From Phycisphaerae bacterium RAS2 (GTDB lineage Bacteria; Planctomycetota; Phycisphaerae; UBA1845; UTPLA1): a stretch of DNA of 64,000 bases. Shown in pieces: positions 46,045-53,356 of this stretch. The translations under genes and the position numbers were made by a program. The notes beneath the pieces are model-generated. The model saw only the letters and a list, made by a program, of their open reading frames with translations. It did no database searches and had not been told where the DNA came from. Where the stretch lies: positions 434,001 to 498,000 of the forward strand of contig CP036352.1 in NCBI GenBank assembly GCA_007753915.1. The letters run 5' to 3'. Position 1 is the first letter of the stretch, and every line of letters starts with the position of its first letter.

Positions 46045-46251
46045 TGATCGGGAACCGCAATACGATAGAGCCATGATTCCGGCCTATCCGCGTGTTCCCG
46101 CCGGCGAAGCCAGCCTCGCGGACCTTGGCCGGAGTTGGCCCGGCGCCGGTGGTCGGCCTCCTTGTGGGGGTGTTCACCCGCCTGCTGGAAATCACCTGGG
46201 GTTAGCCGGGTCGCGCTGCTCGCGCAGCTGCCGGCTGGAGGATTCTCACGC

Positions 46252-48726
46252 ATGACTCGTCGCGCAACGCTTCGTATGCCGGCTGTGGCCCTGTTGGCGG
46301 TTGTTGCCTTGTGGACGACTGCCTTGCAGGCCGGGCCGACGGATGTGACCGAACCGGCGTTGGCGTCGGCCTCGGCGCGCGAGTTGTGGCGCAAAGGCAG
46401 CGACCAGGTCTTGTCGGGCGATTTCAAAAGCGCGGCTCGCACCCTGGAAAAAGTGCAGTCGATTGAGCCGGGGCACGCGCAGGTCAGTTCGGTGCTCGGC
46501 TGGCTGAAGGATGCCGAGCGGCTCGAAGCCAATCGCGAAAAGCTCCGCGCCGACACGTACGAATACTACGCCGGACAAGCGCTGAAAGCGGCGAAGGAAG
46601 CCCGCGAGTGGCAGGCGATGACGCCCGCGCAGCGTGAGGAGGCGCTGAAGAAGGAGCGCGCCGAAAAGAAGGCCAAGGCCGACGCGGCGAAGCAGGCCGA
46701 GGGCGACAAGAAGAGTGAAGACGCCAAGCCGTCGGACGACGACGAAGAGGACGACGCAGCCGTCGCCCCCGATTCCGATGAGATGGACGAGTCCGACCTC
46801 GGCGCCGCGCCCGACACGGACGACCTGGACGACAAGGGCTACAAGTGGAGCAAGTCGCTGGCCTATGCCCAGGCCGCGATGGCCAACGCCGCCAGCGAAG
46901 ATGAATTTCGCAAAGAGGCGTGGCTGAAGGAGATCGTCAGCAACGTCCTTGTCGAGATCGAGCGGCACAAGGAAAAACGCGAATGGCGCGACGCCGCCGC
47001 CCTCTACAGCATGTTGCAGGGCATTTTCCCCAAGAACCAGGACTATGAAGACGGTTTCGATTACACCAGCAAGCGCGCCCATCTAGACATCGTCTACGGC
47101 CCGAAGACCACGTGGCGGAACGATCTCCGCGGCGTCACGGCCGGAAGCATCGCGCAGATTCTCGACCGCATGGACGAGGATTACGTCGAAGAGCCGGACT
47201 TCAAGAAGCTCTGCATGAACGGCCTCGAGCACTTGCTGATTCTCGCGCAGGCCGAGTCGATCGCATCAACCTTCCCGACGCTGGGCGACAAGGACCTCGT
47301 CGATCATTTCGCGTCGCGGCTGAACGGCCTCATCAAGCATCGCGTGAAGGCGAAGTCGTCGTTCAACGCGCGGCAGGTGCGCAGCGTGTTCAACACGGTG
47401 CTCGAGGCGAACAACGATAGCCTGCGCCTGCCCGAGGCCGTGCTGGTCGATGAGTTCGTCTCCGGCATGTTGGAGCCGTTGGACGAGTTCACGTCGGTCA
47501 TCTGGCCGTCGCAGGTGGATGACTTCAACAAGCACACGCGCGGGGATTTTGTCGGCGTCGGCATCCAGATCACGCAGGAGCTGGGCAAGCCGGTGCGCGT
47601 CGAGTCGCCGCTGGAGGACTCGCCGGCCTACAAGGCCAACATCAAACCGGGCGATCTCATCACGCACGTCGACGGCAAGAGCACGATCGACATCAACATC
47701 AATCAGGCGGTCAATCTCATCACCGGCGAGCCGGGGACCAAGGTCGTCCTGACGATCGAGGACTCCGTCAGCAAGAAGTCGCGAGATGTCTCGCTCATCC
47801 GCCAGCACATCAAGCTGCGCACCGTGCGCGGCATCGTCCGTGACGAGACCCGCGCCACCGGCTGGGACTACTTCGTCGATCCTGAAAGCAAGATCGGCTA
47901 CGTCCGCGTCAGCGGCTACATGGACAAGACCGTGGAAGACCTCGAACACGCCCTCGACCAGATGGAGGACGAAGGCTGCCGCGGGCTGATTCTCGATCTG
48001 CGCTTCAATCCCGGCGGCCTGCTCACAGCGGCCGTGAAGATGTGCGAGCTGTTCGTGAAGGAGCGCGACCCGCTGGTGCAGACCAAGGGCCGCAACCGCC
48101 AGCAGAACATGGAGATCCTCGCGCGGGCCGATTCGCGGTTCAACCGCCCGCTGATCGTGATGGTAAACGAGTACAGCGCCAGCGCCAGCGAGATCGTGGC
48201 CGGGGCGCTGGCCGGCCTGCAGGAGGCGTGCATCCTCGGCGTGCGCACCTTCGGCAAGGGCAGCGTGCAGAACCTGATCCCCATCATGGACAGCCAGGCG
48301 TATTTGAAATTGACAACCGCCTATTATTACGTGTACGACAAGAACCGCCCCGCCGACTCGTGGTATTGCCTGCACCGCAAGAAGGAGTCGGAGGCCTGGG
48401 GCGTCGAGCCGCACGTGACGATCAAGATGATCCCCACGGAGTTGTCCAAGGTGCTGCGTCTGCGCCGCGAGCGCGACGTGCTCAAGGGGCGCGATCAGGC
48501 TGAAATTCCCAAGGAGATCCTCGAACGCCGCGCCGCCAGCCAGCCCGATGAAGAACTGCCCAAGGACCCCGATCCGGATGCCGACCCGCAGCTCATCGCG
48601 GCCGTCAACATGATGCGACTCAAGCTCATGAGCAAGCAGCCGTGGGTCCTCGCGCCGGCCGCCCAGCCGCAAGTCGCCCGCGGCGCGGCTGTCGAATCGC
48701 GCGCCCCGGCCGAAACGCCGCGCTGA
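46252..48726 (+). CDS. Exported S41 (C-terminal processing type) protease with PDZ domain
   Basis: 824 residues. Start by GGAGG 10 nt before the ATG; signal peptide TLRMPAVALLAVVALWTTA, LQA-G. TPR-like helices (about 30-100) and a Lys/Asp/Glu-rich low-complexity linker (about 120-195) precede the PDZ domain (about 430-490, GVGIQITQELGKPVRVES). The S41 catalytic pair is Ser644 in EYSASASEIVAG and Lys669 in RTFGKGSV, 25 residues apart as in the Prc/CtpA family. Processes or degrades periplasmic proteins. It has its own promoter after the STAS operon. The acidic linker and N-terminal helical extension make it longer than typical CtpA proteins (about 400-680). Confidence 0.9.
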   Translation: MTRRATLRMPAVALLAVVALWTTALQAGPTDVTEPALASASARELWRKGSDQVLSGDFKSAARTLEKVQSIEPGHAQVSSVLGWLKDAERLEANREKLRADTYEYYAGQALKAAKEAREWQAMTPAQREEALKKERAEKKAKADAAKQAEGDKKSEDAKPSDDDEEDDAAVAPDSDEMDESDLGAAPDTDDLDDKGYKWSKSLAYAQAAMANAASEDEFRKEAWLKEIVSNVLVEIERHKEKREWRDAAALYSMLQGIFPKNQDYEDGFDYTSKRAHLDIVYGPKTTWRNDLRGVTAGSIAQILDRMDEDYVEEPDFKKLCMNGLEHLLILAQAESIASTFPTLGDKDLVDHFASRLNGLIKHRVKAKSSFNARQVRSVFNTVLEANNDSLRLPEAVLVDEFVSGMLEPLDEFTSVIWPSQVDDFNKHTRGDFVGVGIQITQELGKPVRVESPLEDSPAYKANIKPGDLITHVDGKSTIDININQAVNLITGEPGTKVVLTIEDSVSKKSRDVSLIRQHIKLRTVRGIVRDETRATGWDYFVDPESKIGYVRVSGYMDKTVEDLEHALDQMEDEGCRGLILDLRFNPGGLLTAAVKMCELFVKERDPLVQTKGRNRQQNMEILARADSRFNRPLIVMVNEYSASASEIVAGALAGLQEACILGVRTFGKGSVQNLIPIMDSQAYLKLTTAYYYVYDKNRPADSWYCLHRKKESEAWGVEPHVTIKMIPTELSKVLRLRRERDVLKGRDQAEIPKEILERRAASQPDEELPKDPDPDADPQLIAAVNMMRLKLMSKQPWVLAPAAQPQVARGAAVESRAPAETPR

Positions 48727-48908
48727 CACGCGTCACAGCAATCCATAGCCGAAATGAAGCGCCTGTTTGCGATTCACGTCGCACCGCCTCGGTGCGCGAC
48801 GTGATGGCCCATGAAGGCGCAGGGTGTGTCTTTGACGCAATCCATCCATGTAGTTTAGTGAGTAGTTTTCGATTGATTTGAGGCAGCAATGTTTATCCTT
48901 GTTGTTTC

Positions 48909-49190
48909 TCACCGACGGCGCCGCTCGCTTCGCCATCGGTCCAGAAAATACCCAATAAGTGCATATTGTATAATTCCCATCAGCGCGGCACCGGGCACCC
49001 CGGCGAACATGACTCCAAGCAAGCCCAGTGGCAGCGAAGGATAAACGAGGCATTCGACCCCAAAACCCGCCCCCGGAAACAAGTAACTGAAATTGAACAA
49101 GAATACGCCGGACCCAAGTACGTAAATAATTGGCAATGACACACAATAGAACCGAGAGATAGGGACTTGCTTCTCGTGGCCCTGTTTCAT
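48909..49190 (-). CDS. Small membrane protein
   Basis: About 93 residues with two or three hydrophobic segments (FYCVSLPIIYVLGSGVFLF, PLGLLGVMFAGVPGAALMGI) and a basic C-terminal end (DRWRSERRRR). A start by GTG at 49193 is equally possible. No family recognised. It stands between convergent-looking gene ends, 182 bp beyond the S41 gene stop. Confidence 0.55.
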   Translation of the reverse strand: MKQGHEKQVPISRFYCVSLPIIYVLGSGVFLFNFSYLFPGAGFGVECLVYPSLPLGLLGVMFAGVPGAALMGIIQYALIGYFLDRWRSERRRR

Positions 49191-49674
49191 CACCTGTCAA
49201 TCCGCAAAGACTTGTTGGAGATCTCATGATGAGCAAGCACGGTCACGTGTTTGCCCGATGTTCCTCATCCTCTACAGGATATCACATTTCAAGCCAGGGA
49301 GTTGGCATGCATTGGCTGGGGACATCTCACTTGCAAGGCGTTCGCCCGAAGGGCGCGCGCACGCTGCCGGCGGCTTCAGCCGCCGGACCAATGCCACCAA
49401 ATAGACAATCTCGTCCGTAGGACGAACGAGTATTGACTCGGTATGTGAATGCTTTGTCGTTTGGTCTGCCTTTTGGGCGGCGGATATAGAGAGTGAGGCA
49501 CGCCATCCGGGGCTTGCCTGCGTCGCTCGCAGTATCCCCAGCAACGTTCGTGCGCCCGCCGGCCGCGCCTGCCGCCGCAATTTCGCAACCTCCGCAAACC
49601 GCTTACCATATCTGCCCTGAAACGAAATAGTGGGACGACAAAGTCCCGCCACACCGCCCGGGAGGGGTTCATTC
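49191..49674. other. 484-bp intergenic region with several hairpins
   Basis: It holds CGCCC-GAA-GGGCG near 49343, a 20-bp palindrome at 49367 and TCGTCC-GTA-GGACGA near 49412. No open frame has a ribosome site. The last part should carry the promoter of the nuclease-like gene. Confidence 0.5.
49367..49386. repeat. 20-bp perfect-arm palindrome
   Basis: CCGGCGGCT - TC - AGCCGCCGG. Looks like a REP-type unit; only one copy seen here. Confidence 0.5.
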
Positions 49675-50961
49675 ATGAAACGCATGCGATACTTTTCGAT
49701 CTGTCTGGTTCTCGCCCTCGCCCTGCCGCTTCGCGCGCAGGACGCCGCCAAGCCCGCTGAGCCGGCCGCCGCGTCGCAGCCGGGTGCATCGCCCGCATGG
49801 GCCGGCAAGCCCGTGGTGAAATGGCAGGACGCGAAGAACCATGTGGACGAAGAAATCGTCGTGCAGGGGCGCATCGTCCAGGCCCGCAACATGGGAAGCA
49901 TCACGTTCCTGAACTTTGACACCGCGCGGACGTTCACGGCCGTCGTACACCAGCGCAATTACAAGAACTTCACGACGCCCGCCGAAAAGATGTTCGAGGG
50001 CAAGACGGTTCGCATCCACGGCATCATCAGCGAGTATCGCGACAAGCCGCAGATCGAGGTCATCAAGCCCGACCAGGTGATGATCGTGGCGGATGATGCG
50101 CCGCTGCCCGAGCGGCCGGCCGCGCCCGCCCCGCGCGAATTCAGCGGCACGGTGACGATCGCCACGTTCAACGTGCTCAATCTGTTCGACGCGCACGATG
50201 ATCCCTATCACCTCGACGAAGGGACCGACCCCAAACCCGAGGCCGAACAGAAGAATCTCGCGGCGATGATTCGCAAGATCGATGCCGACGTGCTGGCGCT
50301 GGAGGAGGTCGAGAACGAAGGCGTGCTCAAGCAATTCGTGGAAACGCATCTCGGCGACATGGGCTACAAGAACGTCGTCAGCATCGCCAGCAACGACCGC
50401 CGCGGGATTGAGTGCTCGGTCGTGTCGCGCCTGCCCGTCGGGCCGGTCACGTCTTATCGGTTTGTCGATTTCAGCGATGGATCGGGCGGGCAGACGCGCT
50501 TCCAGCGCGACCTGCTGCGCGTGCGAATCTTGCCGCCCGAGGCGCCGGCCTTTGATGTGTTCGTCGTGCATCTCAAAAGCAAGCGCGGCGGCGAGGAGAG
50601 TTCCGGTCGGATTCGAACAGCCGAAGCCAAAGCAGCGCGGGCGATCATGGATGAGACATTGAAGGCGGACCCCGCGGCGCTGTTTGTGATCTGCGGAGAC
50701 TTCAACGACACGTTCGACAGCCCGTCGCTGAAGTTGATACGCGGCGACGGCGATTCGGCACTTCGTGACTTTTTGCACGATGTCCCGAAATCGACGGTGA
50801 GTTACAATCAAGCCCCCTACAAGAGCATGATCGACTTCATCTTTGCCTCACCGGCGATGGCGAAGCGATACGAAGCCAAGTCGTACCAGGTGATCCAGAG
50901 CAGCAAGAAGGAGGGTGGCTCGGACCATAATCCGGTCGTCGCCCGGTTCAAGCTCAAGTGA
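49675..50961 (+). CDS. Exported OB-fold plus endonuclease/exonuclease/phosphatase (EEP) domain protein
   Basis: 428 residues. GGAGGGG lies before the ATG; signal peptide RYFSICLVLALALPLRA-Q. Residues about 50-150 read as an OB-like fold (VDEEIVVQGRIVQARNMGSI). The EEP domain is about 155-428: TIATFNVLNLFDAHDD (metal-binding Asn), DVLALEEVEN (Glu), FVVHLKSKRGGEE, VICGDFNDTFDS (Asp-x-Asn) and the end GGSDHNPVVARF (Asp-His). All catalytic segments are present, so phosphodiesterase or nuclease activity outside the cytoplasm is likely. Substrate unknown. Confidence 0.85.
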   Translation: MKRMRYFSICLVLALALPLRAQDAAKPAEPAAASQPGASPAWAGKPVVKWQDAKNHVDEEIVVQGRIVQARNMGSITFLNFDTARTFTAVVHQRNYKNFTTPAEKMFEGKTVRIHGIISEYRDKPQIEVIKPDQVMIVADDAPLPERPAAPAPREFSGTVTIATFNVLNLFDAHDDPYHLDEGTDPKPEAEQKNLAAMIRKIDADVLALEEVENEGVLKQFVETHLGDMGYKNVVSIASNDRRGIECSVVSRLPVGPVTSYRFVDFSDGSGGQTRFQRDLLRVRILPPEAPAFDVFVVHLKSKRGGEESSGRIRTAEAKAARAIMDETLKADPAALFVICGDFNDTFDSPSLKLIRGDGDSALRDFLHDVPKSTVSYNQAPYKSMIDFIFASPAMAKRYEAKSYQVIQSSKKEGGSDHNPVVARFKLK

Positions 50962-51219
50962 TCTGAAGCCGTCAACAAGTACCGAGAATTTCTACTGGGA
51001 AGGCGGATTGGTTGCGCTATTATGGGGCGAAGTTGCGAGTCGAGCATGCTCTTTGTTTGAAGGCGGCGAGGAATGTCCCGAGAGGGGCGATGCTGTAAAT
51101 CATTTATTTTCAATCTGTTATGGCTTGTCCGTGGTGGGATAGGATACGCAAACCCACGAGTTTGCAGGGCAATGGCAACCTGAATGTAAAAAAACCGTTG
51201 CGGGGAGCCGAATAAGGTG
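50962..51219. other. Spacer before the micropeptide unit
   Basis: 258 bp, AT-richer than the genes on both sides. No gene or terminator that I can support; the first 60 bp may hold the end of the nuclease-like transcript. Confidence 0.5.
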
Positions 51220-51249
51220 TTGACACCGCGTTCCCAGTATAGCTAAACT
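51220..51249 (+). promoter_or_regulatory. Sigma-70-like promoter of the micropeptide unit
   Basis: Perfect -35 TTGACA, 18-nt spacer, -10 TAAACT (4 of 6). It predicts a start of transcription near 51256 and a leader of about 160 nt. Confidence 0.55.
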
Positions 51250-51255
51250 TCGCCC

Positions 51256-51415
51256 TCGTTGTCAGGCGATAAAGCCTGAAAGGTCTCGCCCTTATGGCGC
51301 GGCAAGGCCGAGGCACGCAGCAGCTGTTCAGTCGTTCCCGCTGATCAGGCATGCTTTGGGCCGTCGGAGTGAGAAGAGTCTAAACCGGGAACCCATTGAA
51401 GAAGCGAGGTGTCTT
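51256..51415 (+). ncRNA. Structured 5' leader of the micropeptide unit
   Basis: A leader of about 160 nt for a 36-codon gene is long. It begins with a hairpin TCAGGC-GATAAA-GCCTGA (51262-51279), followed by further GC-rich pairing (GGTCTCGCCC, GGCGCGGCAAGGCC). I compared it with common riboswitch cores from memory and found no match. Confidence 0.35.
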
Positions 51416-51526
51416 ATGTGGTGGGACTTTTTGCTCGGAGCGTTGATTGGTTTGATCGACCTGAATCCGCTGCTGGACTTCGTCCTGACTCCGTTGAGCT
51501 GGGCGTTGCTCTGGTTCGGTAACTAA
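51416..51526 (+). CDS. 36-residue hydrophobic acidic micropeptide, copy 1
   Basis: The peptide starts MWWDFLLGALIG, continues LIDLNPLLDF and ends LTPLSWALLWFGN. Three Asp (positions 4, 15, 21), no Lys or Arg, five Trp in all, and Pro18 and Pro26 breaking two hydrophobic helices. A GAGG is 6 nt before the ATG. The next gene encodes nearly the same peptide: 32 of 36 residues identical, with most codon changes synonymous, which shows selection on the protein. No family recognised. It should insert into or lie on a membrane; a toxin, bacteriocin, regulator or small structural subunit are all possible. Negative charge makes a classical type I toxin less likely. Confidence 0.85.
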   Translation: MWWDFLLGALIGLIDLNPLLDFVLTPLSWALLWFGN

Positions 51527-51569
51527 CAAGAGTTGAAATGAGACGCGCCGCGTGGTGCGTCCGACTAAG

Positions 51570-51588
51570 TTCCTTTTTTGAAAAGGAA
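51570..51588 (+). promoter_or_regulatory. Hairpin covering the ribosome-binding site of micropeptide 2
   Basis: TTCCTTTT - TTG - AAAAGGAA: an 8-bp perfect stem whose right arm holds the AAGGAAGG Shine-Dalgarno (51583-51590). Translation of copy 2 could thus depend on melting or coupling. Copy 1 has no equivalent stem. Confidence 0.6.
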
Positions 51589-51596
51589 GGATACAC

Positions 51597-51707
51597 ATGG
51601 CTTGGGATTTTGTGATTGGTGCCTTGATCGGTCTTATCGACCTGAACCCGCTGCTCGACTTCATCTTGACGCCGCTTAGCTGGGCGCTGCTCTGGTTCGG
51701 CAACTAA
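51597..51707 (+). CDS. 36-residue hydrophobic acidic micropeptide, copy 2
   Basis: Reads MAWDFVIGALIG, then LIDLNPLLDF and LTPLSWALLWFGN with Ile at position 23 (copy 1 has Val). It differs from copy 1 only at residues 2, 6, 7 and 23; three of the four changes are conservative. Twelve or so other codons differ synonymously, so the two copies have been kept as proteins through appreciable divergence. AAGGAAGG precedes the ATG but is paired in a hairpin. Both peptides probably share one transcript that ends at the terminator about 250 bp downstream. Function unknown. Confidence 0.85.
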   Translation: MAWDFVIGALIGLIDLNPLLDFILTPLSWALLWFGN

Positions 51708-51953
51708 GCCGACCGTAGCAAGTACGCAGTGGGCCGTTAAGGCCAACTAGCAGGTTTCCGTTCGAGAGGGCAGATGATCGCAAGATCATCAGAGTGGACT
51801 CGGGCAGGAATCGCAAAAAGCCGCCTCCCTTTGGAACTTTGCTTTCAACGTGGCAGGAAGGCGGCCATCGGGTCGGACCACATGGCCCGTCATGACCCTG
51901 GCATCCAGCGCTCCATGCGGGCGCTCAAAAAAGTCTGCTTCTGCTAGCAGTAG
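51708..51953. other. Structured 3' region of the micropeptide transcript
   Basis: No coding sequence supported. Hairpins seen: GGCC-GTTAA-GGCC near 51732, GATGATC-GCAA-GATCATC at 51774-51791 and a long stem GCCGCCT...AGGCGGC at about 51820-51867. The dense pairing suggests a stable RNA or regulatory 3' end. Confidence 0.4.
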
Positions 51954-51996
51954 CAGGACCTGTCCGTGAATCACGTTCAGGTCCTGTTTCTTTTTT
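51954..51996 (+). terminator. Strong intrinsic terminator
   Basis: CAGGACCTG and CAGGTCCTG form a 9-bp stem; the 15-nt loop holds an inner CGTGA/TCACG pairing. A run TTTCTTTTTT follows immediately. It ends the micropeptide transcript before accD. Confidence 0.85.
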
Positions 51997-52082
51997 ACTC
52001 GCGGCAGTGATACCATACGAGGGATGGAGCGCGATGCCGCCGCGTCGAATTCGAACCCGGCTGCCGCCGATTCGCCAACGTA

Positions 52083-52898
52083 ATGACTACAAAGACCATG
52101 GCCAAAGTCGAAGTACCAGAAGGATTGTGGCTGCGCTGCCAGGGCTGCAGCAAGATGATCTTCCGGAAGATCCTGGAAGAGAATCTGCTCGTCTGTCCCG
52201 AGTGCCAGCATCACTACCGCGTCGACGCCCGGACTCGCGTGGCGCAGCTGACAGACCCGGAGAGCTTCGATGAGTTCAATGCAGGCCTGGTCTCGAGCGA
52301 TCCGTTGAGTTTCAAGGACTCCGCCGGATACAAGGATCGACTCGCCGCCGCCCAGAAGAAGACCGGCCTGACCGAAGCGGTGTTGACCGGTCGCGCGTAC
52401 ATCAAGGGTCGCCCCGTCATCCTCGCGGTGATGGATCCGTTCTTCGTGATGGGCTCAATGGGGACGGTCGTAGGGGAGAAGATCACCGCGGCGATCGAGC
52501 GCGCGACGGATGAGGAACTTCCCGTTGTCATCGTGACCTGCTCCGGCGGCGCTCGCATGCAGGAAGGCCTGGTCAGCCTGATGCAAATGGCCAAGACGTC
52601 GGCGGCACTCGCCCGGCACGACGATCACAAGGGCCTCTACATCACCGTAATGACCGACCCGACGACGGCCGGCGTGGCGGCGAGTTTCGCGTTCCTGGGG
52701 GATGTGATTCTCGCGGAGCCGAAAGCCATGATCGGCTTTGCCGGTCCGCGCGTCATCTGGAACACGGTCAAGGTGGACCTGCCCGAAGGGTTCCAGACTG
52801 CCGAGTTCATGCTCGAACACGGCTACGTCGATCGAATCGTCGCTCGGTCGGACCTGCGCAGCGAGATCGGCCGGATCATCGACTACTGCGGGAAGTAA
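52083..52898 (+). CDS. accD: Acetyl-CoA carboxylase carboxyltransferase subunit beta
   Basis: 271 residues, slightly shorter than E. coli AccD (304). Zinc finger C19-x2-C22-x15-C38-x2-C41 (CQGCSKM... VCPEC). Carboxyltransferase core: VTCSGGARMQEGLVSLMQMAK, DPTTAGVAASFAFLGDV, IGFAGPRVIWNTV and the conserved end PEGFQTAEFMLEHGYVDRIV. It carries the carboxyl group from biotin to acetyl-CoA for fatty acid synthesis, with AccA as partner (not in the window). No clear Shine-Dalgarno precedes the ATG at 52083; a Met at 52098 is an alternative start. Confidence 0.95.
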   Translation: MTTKTMAKVEVPEGLWLRCQGCSKMIFRKILEENLLVCPECQHHYRVDARTRVAQLTDPESFDEFNAGLVSSDPLSFKDSAGYKDRLAAAQKKTGLTEAVLTGRAYIKGRPVILAVMDPFFVMGSMGTVVGEKITAAIERATDEELPVVIVTCSGGARMQEGLVSLMQMAKTSAALARHDDHKGLYITVMTDPTTAGVAASFAFLGDVILAEPKAMIGFAGPRVIWNTVKVDLPEGFQTAEFMLEHGYVDRIVARSDLRSEIGRIIDYCGK

Positions 52899-53356
52899 CC
52901 TCGCCTGCTGGGCATCGCCCTTTCTGTTAATCCGTATCGCCGGCTGCAATGGAATTGTCATTCGGGCTAAACGAGTTCCTGAATTGCAGGCGCTGACCCT
53001 CCTATTCCGATCGATATTATCGGTCTAAAGACGAAGGATGAATCCTCGGTCAATCTTGTGAAAATGCAGCTGCGCACTGCCGATGGAAGCAGGGTGGAGC
53101 CGGGTTAAGTGCTTTCTGCGGACCAAGTTGGAGATCGTCGGTGATCGATGTGTTGCGCCTCGATGTTCAACAACTCAAAGCGTGACTCCCGTCAATGGCG
53201 CGTTGCCTGGGTCGGTGCGGAATGCGATAATCACAGTTCTTTGGATTTCGCAGCGAACCTTCGAGCCGCCATTGAAACGAATCGCGACTGGCTGGTGAGT
53301 TTCGAACGCACGGCGAATGAGAATGAGCAGTCCGACAAACAAACGTTGAGCCGACC
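52899..53356. other. 458-bp gap
   Basis: It holds the promoter of the carbamoyltransferase gene. A few short frames exist without ribosome sites or recognisable sequence; none is called. Confidence 0.5.

Noticed and set aside
46060-46250. Possible cobalamin or other riboswitch in the leader of the S41 protease
   Set aside because: GC-rich hairpins only; I could not find the conserved core blocks.
51380-51746. Minus-strand frames opposite the micropeptides as an antitoxin protein
   Set aside because: Arg/Ser/Gln-rich reverse translations of the conserved peptide codons; no ribosome site. An antisense RNA remains possible but is not seen.
51789-52214. 141-residue minus frame between the micropeptides and accD
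   Set aside because: It overlaps the strong terminator and start of accD; no motif and no Shine-Dalgarno.
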